Source of the DNA: Mesorhizobium sp. M1D.F.Ca.ET.043.01.1.1
Lineage (GTDB): Bacteria > Pseudomonadota > Alphaproteobacteria > Rhizobiales > Rhizobiaceae
Assembly (NCBI RefSeq): GCF_003952385.1
Contig: NZ_CP034444.1
Coordinates: forward strand, 4,849,001 to 4,913,000
Direction: 5' to 3'
DNA: 64,000 nt
A program made the position numbers and the translations under genes. Position 1 is the first letter of the stretch, and each line of letters opens with the position of its first letter. Below are positions 51,688-60,327 of the stretch, piece after piece. Under the pieces are notes generated by a model. It made no database searches. It worked only from the letters and a program-made list of their open reading frames with translations, and was not told the DNA's origin.

Positions 51688-53211
51688 ATGGACACGCTCG
51701 GTTATCTCGCGCACGGATTCGCGGTCGCCTTCACGCCGACCAATCTGTTGTGGTGCCTGCTCGGCACGACGCTCGGAACCGCGATCGGCGTGCTGCCCGG
51801 CCTCGGGCCGGCGTTGACCATCGCGCTGCTTTTGCCGATCACCTACCAGGTGGCGCCGGAAGCTTCCTTCATCTTGTTTGCCGGCATTTATTACGGCGCC
51901 ATGTATGGCGGCTCGACGACGTCGATCCTGCTCAACACGCCAGGCGAAAGCGCCACCATCGTCACCGCGCTCGAGGGCAACCGGATGGCGCGCTCGGGCC
52001 GCGGCGGCGCGGCGCTCGCGACCTCCGCGATCGGCTCGTTCGTGGCCGGCACCATCGGCACGCTGGGCGTCGCCTTCCTGGCGCCGATCGTAGTCAAATT
52101 CGCGCTGGCCTTCGGGCCGGCGGAGTACTTCTCGCTGATGGTGCTCGCCTTCATCACCGTTTCGGCGGTGCTCGGCTCGTCTTCGGTGCGGGGACTCACC
52201 AGCCTCTTCGTCGGCTTCGTCATCGGCATGATCGGCGTCGACCTGCAGACCGGGCAGCCGCGCTTCACCTTCGGCATGGGCGAGCTGCTCGACGGCGTCG
52301 ACGTCATCGTCGTCGCGGTCGGCCTCTTCGCGGTCGGCGAGACGCTCTACATGGCCTCGCGGCGCTATGCCGGCAAGGACGAGATCGTGCCGTTGAAGGG
52401 CTCGCTCTACATGACGGCTTCCGAATGGGCGCGCTCGTGGAAGCCGTGGCTCAGGGGCGCGGCGATCGGCTTCCCGATCGGCGCGATGCCGGCCGGCGGC
52501 GCCGAGATCCCGACGTTTCTCTCCTATGCCATCGAGAAGAAACTCTCCAGACACAAGGAAGAATTCGGCACGGTCGGCGCCATCGAAGGCGTCGCCGGGC
52601 CGGAGGCCGCCAACAATGCGTCCGCCGCCGGGGTTCTGGTGCCGATGCTCACGCTCGGCCTGCCGACCTCGGCGACGGCGGCGATCATGCTGTCGGCCTT
52701 CCAGAGCTACGGCATCAATCCCGGACCGCTGCTGTTGACGACGCAGGCCAATCTCGTCTGGGGCCTGATCGCCAGCCTGTTCATCGCCAATGTCATCCTG
52801 GTCATCCTCAACCTGCCGCTGATCGGGCTGTGGGTGCGTCTGCTGAAAATCCCGGCGCCGCAGCTTTATGCAGGCATCCTGGTGTTCGCCACCGTCGGCA
52901 CCTACGGCATCTCGCAGTCGCCGATCGACCTCGTCATCCTCTACCTGCTGGGCGCGGCGGGCTTCCTGATGCGGCGCTTCGATTTCCCGACTGCGCCCGT
53001 CATCATCGGCATGATCCTCGGGCCGCTCGCCGAGACGCAGTTCCGCCGAGCAATGACGATCGCCAATGGCGACTGGACGGTGTTCTACCGGCACCAGCTG
53101 TCGCTGACGCTCTTGACGCTGGCTTTCATCGGTCTCGTCGGCCCGCATATCTGGGCCTGGATCGAACACCGGCGCACGCGCGGGCCGGAGCATGTGCCGG
53201 GCGATGCCTGA
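51688..53211 (+). CDS. Tripartite tricarboxylate transporter permease TctA
   Basis: This 507-residue inner-membrane permease has about ten to twelve hydrophobic helices. TctA hallmarks are [19 protein letters not shown] near residue 31, [22 protein letters not shown], and the second-half repeat ... [38 protein letters not shown] precedes the ATG at 51688, four bases after the TctB stop. It forms the transport channel driven by ion symport with TctB and TctC. Confidence 0.94.
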   Translation: MDTLGYLAHGFAVAFTPTNLLWCLLGTTLGTAIGVLPGLGPALTIALLLPITYQVAPEASFILFAGIYYGAMYGGSTTSILLNTPGESATIVTALEGNRMARSGRGGAALATSAIGSFVAGTIGTLGVAFLAPIVVKFALAFGPAEYFSLMVLAFITVSAVLGSSSVRGLTSLFVGFVIGMIGVDLQTGQPRFTFGMGELLDGVDVIVVAVGLFAVGETLYMASRRYAGKDEIVPLKGSLYMTASEWARSWKPWLRGAAIGFPIGAMPAGGAEIPTFLSYAIEKKLSRHKEEFGTVGAIEGVAGPEAANNASAAGVLVPMLTLGLPTSATAAIMLSAFQSYGINPGPLLLTTQANLVWGLIASLFIANVILVILNLPLIGLWVRLLKIPAPQLYAGILVFATVGTYGISQSPIDLVILYLLGAAGFLMRRFDFPTAPVIIGMILGPLAETQFRRAMTIANGDWTVFYRHQLSLTLLTLAFIGLVGPHIWAWIEHRRTRGPEHVPGDA

Positions 53212-53226
53212 CCGATTTGGAGCCTC

Positions 53227-54411
53227 ATGACAGACCTGCTTTCCGGCATCCGCGTCCTCGACCTCACCAACGTGCTGGCGGGTCCTTACTGCGCCTACCA
53301 GCTGGCGCTGCTCGGCGCCGACGTCATCAAGGTCGAGGCGCCGCCGGGTGGCGATCTGGCACGCCAACTCGGCGCCTCGCCGGAGCTCAACAAGGCCGGC
53401 ATGGGCGCCTCGTTCCTGGCCCAGAACGCCGGCAAACGATCGGTCGTGCTCGACCTGAAGAAACCTGAAGACCGCGACCGCTTCCTCGATCTCGTCGCCA
53501 CGTCGGACGCTCTGGTCGAGAACTTCCGGCCGGGCGTGATGGATCGGCTCGGCCTCGGCCATGAGAGGCTGAAGGAAGTCCGGCCGAGCCTCGTCTATTG
53601 CGCGATATCGGGTTTCGGCCAGACCGGGCCGATGCGCGGGAACCCGGCCTATGACCAGATCATCCAGGGACTGTCCGGGATCATGAGCATCACCGGTACG
53701 CCGGAGACCGCGCCGCTGCGCGTGGGCTATCCGGTCGCCGACACGCTTGGCGGGCTGGTCGGCGCCTTTGCGATCGCCGCGGCGCTTGTCCGGCAGAAGA
53801 CAAGCGGCGAGGGCGCCTTCCTCGATGTGTCGATGCTTGAATGCACGCTGTCGGCGCTCGGCTGGCCAGTGTCGAATTATCTGACGGCGGGCGTCGAGCC
53901 GCGGCCGATGGGCAACGAGAACATGACGGCCGCCCCCTCCGGCGCTTTCCGCACCGGCGAGGGCCTGCTCAACATCGCCGCCAACAAGCAGGAACAATTC
54001 GTGACCCTTTGCGGGTTGATCGGCCGGCCGGACCTCGCGTCGGATCCGCGTTTCGCCGAGCGCGAGACGCGCAAAGAGAACCGGGCCGCATTGAAGACGC
54101 TGATCGAGGACGCGCTGGCCGGCGCTCCGGCCGCTGCCTGGGAAGAAAAGCTCAACCGGGCCGGCGTGCCGGCCGGGCGGGTGCTGACGATCCCGCAAGT
54201 GCTGGAGGAACCTCAGGTGACGGAGCGCGGCATGGCGACCCGCTTCCAGCATGTGGAAGGCATGGACCGGCCGCTGACCGTGGTGCGCGGCGGCTTCATG
54301 ATCGACGGCGCGGCGCCTGCGCCCGCCGGACCGCCGCCGCGGCTCGGCGAGCATGCGGACGAGGTGTTCGCCACCTTGCCGGCGCGCGGCAAGACGAGGG
54401 CGCGGGCATGA
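53227..54411 (+). CDS. Class III CoA-transferase (CaiB/BaiF family)
   Basis: This 394-residue cytoplasmic enzyme moves CoA between carboxylic acids. The family features are VLDLTNVLAGPYCAYQLALLGADVIKVEAPP, AQNAGKRSVVLDLK, VENFRPGVMDRLGLG and ISGFGQTGPMRGNPAYDQIIQG, with likely nucleophile D143. It follows TctA by 15 bases and overlaps the next gene by ATGA. Context suggests activation of the imported tricarboxylate, but formyl-CoA and other substrates occur in this family. Confidence 0.92.
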   Translation: MTDLLSGIRVLDLTNVLAGPYCAYQLALLGADVIKVEAPPGGDLARQLGASPELNKAGMGASFLAQNAGKRSVVLDLKKPEDRDRFLDLVATSDALVENFRPGVMDRLGLGHERLKEVRPSLVYCAISGFGQTGPMRGNPAYDQIIQGLSGIMSITGTPETAPLRVGYPVADTLGGLVGAFAIAAALVRQKTSGEGAFLDVSMLECTLSALGWPVSNYLTAGVEPRPMGNENMTAAPSGAFRTGEGLLNIAANKQEQFVTLCGLIGRPDLASDPRFAERETRKENRAALKTLIEDALAGAPAAAWEEKLNRAGVPAGRVLTIPQVLEEPQVTERGMATRFQHVEGMDRPLTVVRGGFMIDGAAPAPAGPPPRLGEHADEVFATLPARGKTRARA

Positions 54412-55238
54412 GCGGCGAGAAGAAGACCGGCCGCGCGCGCGGCGAGGAATGGTGGCAGACCGGGATCATCGAGATGCGTCCCGGCGTGATCCGGCTGCGC
54501 GGCTACGAGATCCAGGACCTGATCGGCCGCGTCAGCTTCCCGGCGATGATCTGGCTGATGCTGCGCGGCGAATTGCCGAGCGAGGACCAGGCGGCGCTGC
54601 TTGGCATCGCGCTGGGTGCGGCCGTCGACCACGGGCCGCAGGCGCCGTCGATCGCCATCGCCCGCATGGCGGCGACCTGCGGCGTCGGCATCAACAACGC
54701 GATGGCTTCGGCCATCAATGTGCTGGGCGACGTGCATGGCGGGGCCGGCGAGCAGGCGCTTTCCTTCTATGGCGACATCGCCGCGGCGATGGATGGCGGC
54801 GCCAGCCTTGCGGAAGCGGCGGCGGCGCGGCTCGACCGGTTCTTCGCCGAGGACAAAGGCTATGTTCCCGGCCTTGGCCATCGTTTCCACCCGATCGATC
54901 CGCGGGCGCCGCGCCTCGTCGAACTGACGCGCGAATTTGCCATGCGCGGCGTCGTCAGCGGGCGCTTCGCCGACATTGCCGAGGCGATCGAGGCGGAGGT
55001 CGCAACGCGCAAAGGCAAGACGATCCCGCTCAACATCGACGGCGCCACCGCCGTCATCTATGGCGAGCTTGGCTTCCCGCCGCCGCTGACGCGCGGCCTC
55101 TTCGTGCTGTCGCGCTCGGTCGGCATCGTGGCGCATGCCTGGGAACAGTCGCAGGAGAGCGACCGCAACAAGGGGCCGCTGCCCAAGGAGTGGCTGTGGG
55201 CTTATACGGGGACGCCTGCACGGCCATTTCCCGAGTAG
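54408..55238 (+). CDS. Citryl-CoA lyase / short citrate-synthase-like protein
   Basis: This 276-residue protein is much shorter than citrate synthase (about 430) but keeps its catalytic residues: H110 in HGGAGEQ, H158 in GLGHRFHP and D211 in LNIDGATAV. It resembles the C-terminal lyase part of ATP-citrate lyase and short citryl-CoA lyases, which cleave citryl-CoA to oxaloacetate and acetyl-CoA. Its coupling to a CoA-transferase and a tricarboxylate transporter fits that role; citramalyl- or other acyl-CoA lyase activity is the alternative. Confidence 0.85.
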   Translation: MSGEKKTGRARGEEWWQTGIIEMRPGVIRLRGYEIQDLIGRVSFPAMIWLMLRGELPSEDQAALLGIALGAAVDHGPQAPSIAIARMAATCGVGINNAMASAINVLGDVHGGAGEQALSFYGDIAAAMDGGASLAEAAAARLDRFFAEDKGYVPGLGHRFHPIDPRAPRLVELTREFAMRGVVSGRFADIAEAIEAEVATRKGKTIPLNIDGATAVIYGELGFPPPLTRGLFVLSRSVGIVAHAWEQSQESDRNKGPLPKEWLWAYTGTPARPFPE

Positions 55239-55248
55239 GGAGGTCCTG

Positions 55249-55716
55249 TCAGGCTGGAGCGGTCGCGGGGATCGTCAAATCCCTAAGCAGCGTCGAAAGC
55301 TCCGGCTCGTCGATGAGCAGCGCGGCATCGGCCGCCGGCAGCCAGGCCCGCTGCCGGTTGGCCGCCTCCCGCCAGTCTGCCATCTCTTCGGTGACCTCCA
55401 GCAGATAGACGGCAACGTCGACGCGAATGAAACCGTTGGTCATGCGTTTCCAGTAGGAATAGGTGCCGGCAGGCTGCTTCTGCGCCTTGCCCAGCACGCC
55501 CGCTTCTTCCTGGGCCTCGATCGTTGCCGCCTTGCGCCCGCTCTTGCCCTTCATCGGCCAGCCCTTGGGCACAATGAAGCGTCTGGTGGTGCGCGAGGTG
55601 ACCAGCAACACCTCGAGATGGCCGTCTTCGCGCAAACGAAAGGGAATGGCCGCCACCTGGCGGATCCGCTCCCCTTTCCTTGCCCTGCGTGCTGCTTTCT
55701 TCTTGGCTGTTGCCAT
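55249..55716 (-). CDS. Nudix hydrolase (DIPP-like)
   Basis: This is a 155-residue hydrolase of nucleoside-diphosphate-linked compounds. The domain runs from QVAAIPFRLREDGHLEVLLVTSR through PKGWPMKGKSGRKAATIEAQEEAGVLG, ending RQRAWLPAADAALLIDEPEL. In the Nudix box (GX5EX7REUXEEXGU) the first Glu is Lys and the Arg is Ile, while EE and G are kept; the diadenosine/diphosphoinositol branch tolerates such changes. The first 18 residues are basic. It converges on the citryl-CoA lyase gene, with the stops 10 bases apart. Confidence 0.88.
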   Translation of the reverse strand: MATAKKKAARRARKGERIRQVAAIPFRLREDGHLEVLLVTSRTTRRFIVPKGWPMKGKSGRKAATIEAQEEAGVLGKAQKQPAGTYSYWKRMTNGFIRVDVAVYLLEVTEEMADWREAANRQRAWLPAADAALLIDEPELSTLLRDLTIPATAPA

Positions 55717-55855
55717 CCCAAAATCCAGTGAGAGCGAGGTTCCTGCTGTATGGTATCCACACGGCAAAAATCCCGCTTCTGCAATCCCAAAACCGCCGCC
55801 CCATGCAATTCTTGCCGACGCTAAGTCGGCTAAATAAACCGAAAAAGGAAGGATG

Positions 55856-56161
55856 TCAGCGGCAGACCCGCGAAATCGTGGTGCCAATCACCTGAGACTG
55901 GCAATTCTGCTTGACGACCGGCACTTCAGGACGAGGCTTCGACAGGATCTGCCGGTCCTGCTCGCGGTACAGCTGCTGCTGTTGCTGGAACTGCTGCCGC
56001 TGCAGCTGGTTGCGGAGCGCCTGCAGCTCGTTCTGCTGGATCAGGGCGTTGCGGTTCGTCGGAATGACGACCTGGGCCGAAGCATATGAAGCCGCGCCCA
56101 AAAGGGCGGCGGCCGACAGAGCCGCGGAAATCAGAACCGCCGATAAGCGAGGATTCGACAT
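55856..56161 (-). CDS. Secreted Gln-rich coiled-coil protein of unknown function
   Basis: This 101-residue protein has a signal peptide (about 1-29: hydrophobic AVLISAALSAAALLGAAS, cleavage after YASA) and a Gln/Arg-rich mature part (LRNQLQRQQFQQQQQLYREQDR) likely to form a coil. A C-terminal pair of Cys (NCQSQ, RVCR) could form a disulfide. I do not recognise a named family. It lies between the Nudix gene and kdpE on the same strand. Confidence 0.7.
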   Translation of the reverse strand: MSNPRLSAVLISAALSAAALLGAASYASAQVVIPTNRNALIQQNELQALRNQLQRQQFQQQQQLYREQDRQILSKPRPEVPVVKQNCQSQVIGTTISRVCR

Positions 56162-56282
56162 CGCTTCCTTCCCGCATGAAAACAGAACCTGCCCCTAATG
56201 TAGGGCATTTGTCCGGATGTACCATGGTTCAAGGGACTGATCTCGCGGCATCGACGCCTGCCGCCGGTCGCTCGTTTCCCCT

Positions 56283-56975
56283 TCAATCCACCTCGCGCAA
56301 ACGGTAGCCGACACCGGTCTCGGTGATGATGTAGCGCGGCTGGTCCGGCGTCTTCTCGATCTTCTGCCGCAACTGGCGGACATAGACCCTGAGATACTGC
56401 ACATCGGTGGAGTCGTTCCAGATCTGCTTCATCAGGAACTGATGGGTCAGCACCTTGCCGGCATACTGCACGAGCATGCGCAGTATGTCGTATTCTTTCG
56501 GCGACAGTTTCACTTCCTTGCCCTCGACCTTGACGATGCGTTTGACGAGGTCGACGCGGAGATCGCCGGTCTGGAACACCGGCTTTTCGCCCTGCTGCTG
56601 GAATTTGTGGCGCAGCGCCACGCGGATGCGGGCGACGAGCTCGTTCATGCCGAAGGGTTTCGTCACGTAGTCGTCCGCGCCGAGCTCGAGCGCCTGGACG
56701 ATGCCGGCCTCGTCGGTGCGGCTCGACAGGATGACGACCGGAATATCGAGGCCGTCGCCGCGCCATTTGCCGAGCAGCTCGAGGCCGGTCATGCCGGGCA
56801 GGCCAAGGTCGAGGAGGATCAGGTCAGGCCGTTGCGCCTCGATCAGCTCGATCGCCGCCTTGGCATTCGGCGCTTCGGATACCGCATAGCCCTGGCTGCC
56901 GAGGCCGACGCGAAGCAGCTTGCGGATCGGCGGCTCGTCGTCGACGACAAGGATGCCGACGTTCTGACTGGTCAT
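56283..56975 (-). CDS. kdpE: Response regulator KdpE (OmpR family)
   Basis: This is a 230-residue response regulator. The receiver (about 1-120) has the phosphoacceptor D56 in LILLDLGLPG and the C-terminal OmpR-type winged helix (about 130-225) ends VRQLRQKIEKTPDQPRYIITETGVGYRL. It pairs with KdpD, overlapping its stop by four bases, and activates kdpABC under K+ limitation. It is the last gene of the kdp operon. Confidence 0.94.
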   Translation of the reverse strand: MTSQNVGILVVDDEPPIRKLLRVGLGSQGYAVSEAPNAKAAIELIEAQRPDLILLDLGLPGMTGLELLGKWRGDGLDIPVVILSSRTDEAGIVQALELGADDYVTKPFGMNELVARIRVALRHKFQQQGEKPVFQTGDLRVDLVKRIVKVEGKEVKLSPKEYDILRMLVQYAGKVLTHQFLMKQIWNDSTDVQYLRVYVRQLRQKIEKTPDQPRYIITETGVGYRLREVD

Positions 56976-59695
56976 GCCGTACGGTCCATTCTGGCGTCGC
57001 TCACGTCGGGCAAATCCGCCGGCACCGGCATGCGGATGGTGAAGATCGCGCCTGGACGGTCGGTCCGGTTCGCCGCCGAGATGGTGCCGCCCATGGCCTC
57101 GACGAAGCCGCGGCTGATCGACAGGCCGAGACCCGTGCCGGCGCGGACCTGGTCGCGCTTGCGCACCCGGTAGAAGGTGTCGAAGATCCGCTCGAGGTCG
57201 TTGGGCGGGATGCCCGGTCCCTCGTCCATGACCTGCAGGATGACGGACCCGTTGTCGACCCAGCCCTGCAGGCGGATGGTCGAGCCGGGCGGCGCATATT
57301 TCGCGGCATTGTCGAGGAGGTTGAACAGCGCCTGCTCGAACAGGACAGGGTCGAGGCGCAGCATCGGCAGGTCCGGCGGAATGTCGGTGTCGATCCGGTG
57401 CTCGCCGGTGATCTTGCTGGCCCGATCGAGCGCCGAGCCGACGATGTCGTCGACATAGTGGAAGGCGAAGTTCGGCTCCATGGCGCCCGACTCGATCTTG
57501 GTCATGTCGAGCAGGTTGGCGATGAAGCGGTTCAGCCGCTCCGATTCATCGACGACGGTCGAGAGAAGTTCCGCGCGGTCCTTCTCGGGAAGGGCGGGCG
57601 CGTATTCCCGCAGTGTGCCGGCGGCGCCCATGATGGCGGCAAGCGGCGTCTTCAGGTCATGCGAGATCGAGGTGAGCAGCGCCGTGCGCAGCCGGTCCGC
57701 CTCCGCCGCCAGCCTGGCGCGATCGACATCGGCGACGAGCTGGATGCGCTCGATGGCGACTGCCGCCTGGTCGGCGAGCGCGTCGAGAAGGCGCTGCTGC
57801 TCGGGCGTCAGCAGCGGTCCCTGCTTGTCGTTGTCGAGGCCGACGACGCCGACCGCCGTGCGCCCCGTACGCAGGGGCAGGTAGAGGCGCTTCGCGCCGG
57901 GCAGCGTGTCGGCGCCGCGGCCGGCCGGGCGGTCGTGCTCCCAGGCCCAGCGGGCGGCCGCGATATCGGCTTCGGCGAGCGTGTCGTCCGGCGGATAGCC
58001 GGCCTTGACGGTGATTGAGCCGTCTTCCGGCAAAAGCAGCACCACGCGCACTTTCAGCATCGAGGCGATCTGGAAGGCGGTGGCCCACAGCACGTCGTCG
58101 AGCGTGCCAGCGCCGGCGAGCTTCTTCGAGAAGGAATAGATGTCCTCGGTGGCGCGTGCGCGCGAACGGGCGGCGACGGCCTGGCGCTGGACGCGGGCGG
58201 TCAGGTTGCTGGCGATGACGGCGACGACGAGGAAGACCGCGAAGGCGACGATGCTCTCCGGGTCCCTGATCGTCAGCGTGTAGCGCGGCTCGAGGAAGAA
58301 GTAGTTGAAGCCGAGCGCGCTGAGGAAGCAGGCATAGAGCGCCGGCCAGAGCCCGCAGGTCACCGCCGACGTCAGCACCGACAACAGCAGGACAATCGCC
58401 AGATTGCGCACGTCGAGGAACTGATCGAGAATCGAGCTGACGGCCAGCGCGCCCGCGACATAGGCCGTGGCGAGCAGATAGGGCCAGACCTGGAAAGGCT
58501 TCTTCTCGGTGGCCGCCTTCACCCTTTGCGAGGGCGTCAATGTCTCGCGCTCGGTTCCCGAAATGACGTGGACGCTGATGTCGCCGGCATTGCGGATTAG
58601 ATCATAGGTGAGCGAGCCCTCGATCAGTTCCCGCCAGCGCGAGCGAGTCGGCCTGCCGACGACGATATGGGTGAAGTTGTTGGCCGTGGCGTGGCGCACG
58701 ATGTCCTGAGCGACGTTCTGGCCGGGGATGGTAGCCACCTCGGCGCCCAGCTGCTCGGCAAGCCGCAGGTTCGTCGCCAGCCGGTCCTTGTCCTCTTCCG
58801 ACATGCCGGCCAGCCGGGGGGTGTCGACATGCAGCGCCGTCCATGGCGCGCGCAGCCGGTCGGCGAGCCGGCGCGCGTAGCGGATGCGGGCGGCGCCGCC
58901 GGGGCGGGAGTCGACGCAGACGAGCACCCGTTCGCCGGCGGCCCACGGCCCGGGAATGGCGTGGGACTGCATGTGGTTGAGCAACTGCTCGTCGACACGC
59001 TGAGCGGTGCGCCTCAGCGCCAGCTCGCGCAGCGCCGTCAAATTGCCCGGCGAGAAATAGTTCTCGATGGCGCGCTGGGCGGTTTGAGGGAAGTAGACCT
59101 TGCCTTCATGCAGCCGCTGGATCAGGTCGTTGGGGGTGAGGTCGATGACCTCGATATCGTCGGCCTCGTCGATGATGGAATCGGGAACGGTCTCGCGCAC
59201 CCGGACGCGGGTGATCTGCGCCACGACATCGTTCAGGCTTTCGACATGCTGGATGTTGAGCGTGGTATAGACGTCGATGCCGTGCGTCAGGATTTCCTGC
59301 ACATCGAGGTAGCGCTTGGGGTGTCTGCTGCCGGGCGCGTTGGTGTGCGCGAGCTCGTCGACCAGGACCAGCGCCGGGCGCCGCTTCTGGATGGCGTCGA
59401 TATCCATCTCGTCGAGGGTGCGCCCCCGGTACTCGACCTCGCGCCGCGGGATCACCTCATAGCCATCGACCAGCGCCTGGGTTTCTTTGCGGCCGTGCGT
59501 CTCGACGACGCCGATCACCACGTCGATGCCGTCGGCGCGCCGGGCGCGGCCCGCCATCAGCATCTCATAGGTCTTGCCGACGCCGGGCGCAGCACCCAGG
59601 AAGATGCGCAGACGGCCGCGGCCTTCCCGCTCGGCATGCTCGAGCAGCGCGTCGGGAGATGGTCTATTCTCGGAGTTGGTCCTGTCGTCCGGCAT
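56972..59695 (-). CDS. kdpD: Sensor histidine kinase KdpD
   Basis: This 907-residue inner-membrane K+ sensor has an N-terminal KdpD domain with Walker A FLGAAPGVGKTYEML, a universal-stress-like domain (about 250-370), four membrane helices (about 400-500), a GAF-like region and the kinase core with SHDLKTPLAAIMG and the ATP lid DEGPGIPPNDLERIFDTFYRV and GTGLGLSISRGF. The ATG at 59695 is preferred; the upstream in-frame codon is TTG. It is separated from kdpC by 56 bases holding a strong hairpin. Confidence 0.95.
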   Translation of the reverse strand: MPDDRTNSENRPSPDALLEHAEREGRGRLRIFLGAAPGVGKTYEMLMAGRARRADGIDVVIGVVETHGRKETQALVDGYEVIPRREVEYRGRTLDEMDIDAIQKRRPALVLVDELAHTNAPGSRHPKRYLDVQEILTHGIDVYTTLNIQHVESLNDVVAQITRVRVRETVPDSIIDEADDIEVIDLTPNDLIQRLHEGKVYFPQTAQRAIENYFSPGNLTALRELALRRTAQRVDEQLLNHMQSHAIPGPWAAGERVLVCVDSRPGGAARIRYARRLADRLRAPWTALHVDTPRLAGMSEEDKDRLATNLRLAEQLGAEVATIPGQNVAQDIVRHATANNFTHIVVGRPTRSRWRELIEGSLTYDLIRNAGDISVHVISGTERETLTPSQRVKAATEKKPFQVWPYLLATAYVAGALAVSSILDQFLDVRNLAIVLLLSVLTSAVTCGLWPALYACFLSALGFNYFFLEPRYTLTIRDPESIVAFAVFLVVAVIASNLTARVQRQAVAARSRARATEDIYSFSKKLAGAGTLDDVLWATAFQIASMLKVRVVLLLPEDGSITVKAGYPPDDTLAEADIAAARWAWEHDRPAGRGADTLPGAKRLYLPLRTGRTAVGVVGLDNDKQGPLLTPEQQRLLDALADQAAVAIERIQLVADVDRARLAAEADRLRTALLTSISHDLKTPLAAIMGAAGTLREYAPALPEKDRAELLSTVVDESERLNRFIANLLDMTKIESGAMEPNFAFHYVDDIVGSALDRASKITGEHRIDTDIPPDLPMLRLDPVLFEQALFNLLDNAAKYAPPGSTIRLQGWVDNGSVILQVMDEGPGIPPNDLERIFDTFYRVRKRDQVRAGTGLGLSISRGFVEAMGGTISAANRTDRPGAIFTIRMPVPADLPDVSDARMDRTA

Positions 59696-59713
59696 TAAGT
59701 CCAATCATGAATT

Positions 59714-59742
59714 GTGCCGGGGATCGTGTCGATCCCCGGCAC
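59714..59742. terminator. Perfect 13-bp hairpin between kdpC and kdpD
   Basis: GTGCCGGGGATCG at 59714-59726 pairs exactly with 59730-59742 around a TGT loop. No T-run follows on the minus strand. It may be a partial terminator or an RNA processing/stability element separating kdpABC from kdpDE. Confidence 0.65.
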
Positions 59743-59751
59743 GGGTGCTGA

Positions 59752-60315
59752 CTACTTCAGGTCGTCCAGCGCGAGGTTCAGCGCCAGCACGTTGACCACC
59801 GGCTCACCCATGAAGCCCAGTTCGCGCGGCTCGACATGGCTGTCGACAAGCGACCTCACCTTCGCTTCATCGATGCCCCGGGCCTTGGCGACACGCGGCA
59901 CCTGGAAATAGGCATCCTCGGGGCTGATGTCAGGGTCGAGGCCGCTGCCCGAGGCGGTGACGAGGCCCATCGGCACCGGCGCGGCCAGGTTCTCCGCCTT
60001 CAGCTTCTCGGCATCGCCCTTGATGCGCTCGATCAGCTTCGGATTGGTCGGTCCGAGATTCGAGCCACTGGAGGCAGCAGCATTATAGCCGTCGCCGGCG
60101 GCCGATGGCCTGCCATGAAAGTAACGATCGCTGGCGAAGGCCTGGCCGATCAGGCTCGAGCCGATGACCTTGCCGTCCTTCTCGATCAGGCTGCCATTGG
60201 CCTGGTCGGGGAACAGCGCCTGGGCGATGCCGGTCATGCCGATCGGATAGATCAGGCCGGTGAGAACCGTGAAGAAGACGATCATGACAAAAGCGGGTCT
60301 GAGTTGCTTGAACAT
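59752..60315 (-). CDS. kdpC: Potassium-transporting ATPase subunit C (KdpC)
   Basis: This 187-residue protein has one N-terminal helix (about 9-30: [27 protein letters not shown]) and a periplasmic domain with the family motifs [36 protein letters not shown] and [33 protein letters not shown]. KdpC is part of the high-affinity K+ pump KdpFABC. It follows kdpB by 12 bases. Confidence 0.94.
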   Translation of the reverse strand: MFKQLRPAFVMIVFFTVLTGLIYPIGMTGIAQALFPDQANGSLIEKDGKVIGSSLIGQAFASDRYFHGRPSAAGDGYNAAASSGSNLGPTNPKLIERIKGDAEKLKAENLAAPVPMGLVTASGSGLDPDISPEDAYFQVPRVAKARGIDEAKVRSLVDSHVEPRELGFMGEPVVNVLALNLALDDLK

Positions 60316-60327
60316 CGGAACAGATCC

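Noticed and set aside
51652..54354. 900-residue open frame antisense to the TctA and CoA-transferase genes
   Set aside because: Arg/His/Glu/Asp-rich composition typical of an antisense frame in GC-rich coding DNA; no family motif or ribosome-binding site, and the sense genes are certain.
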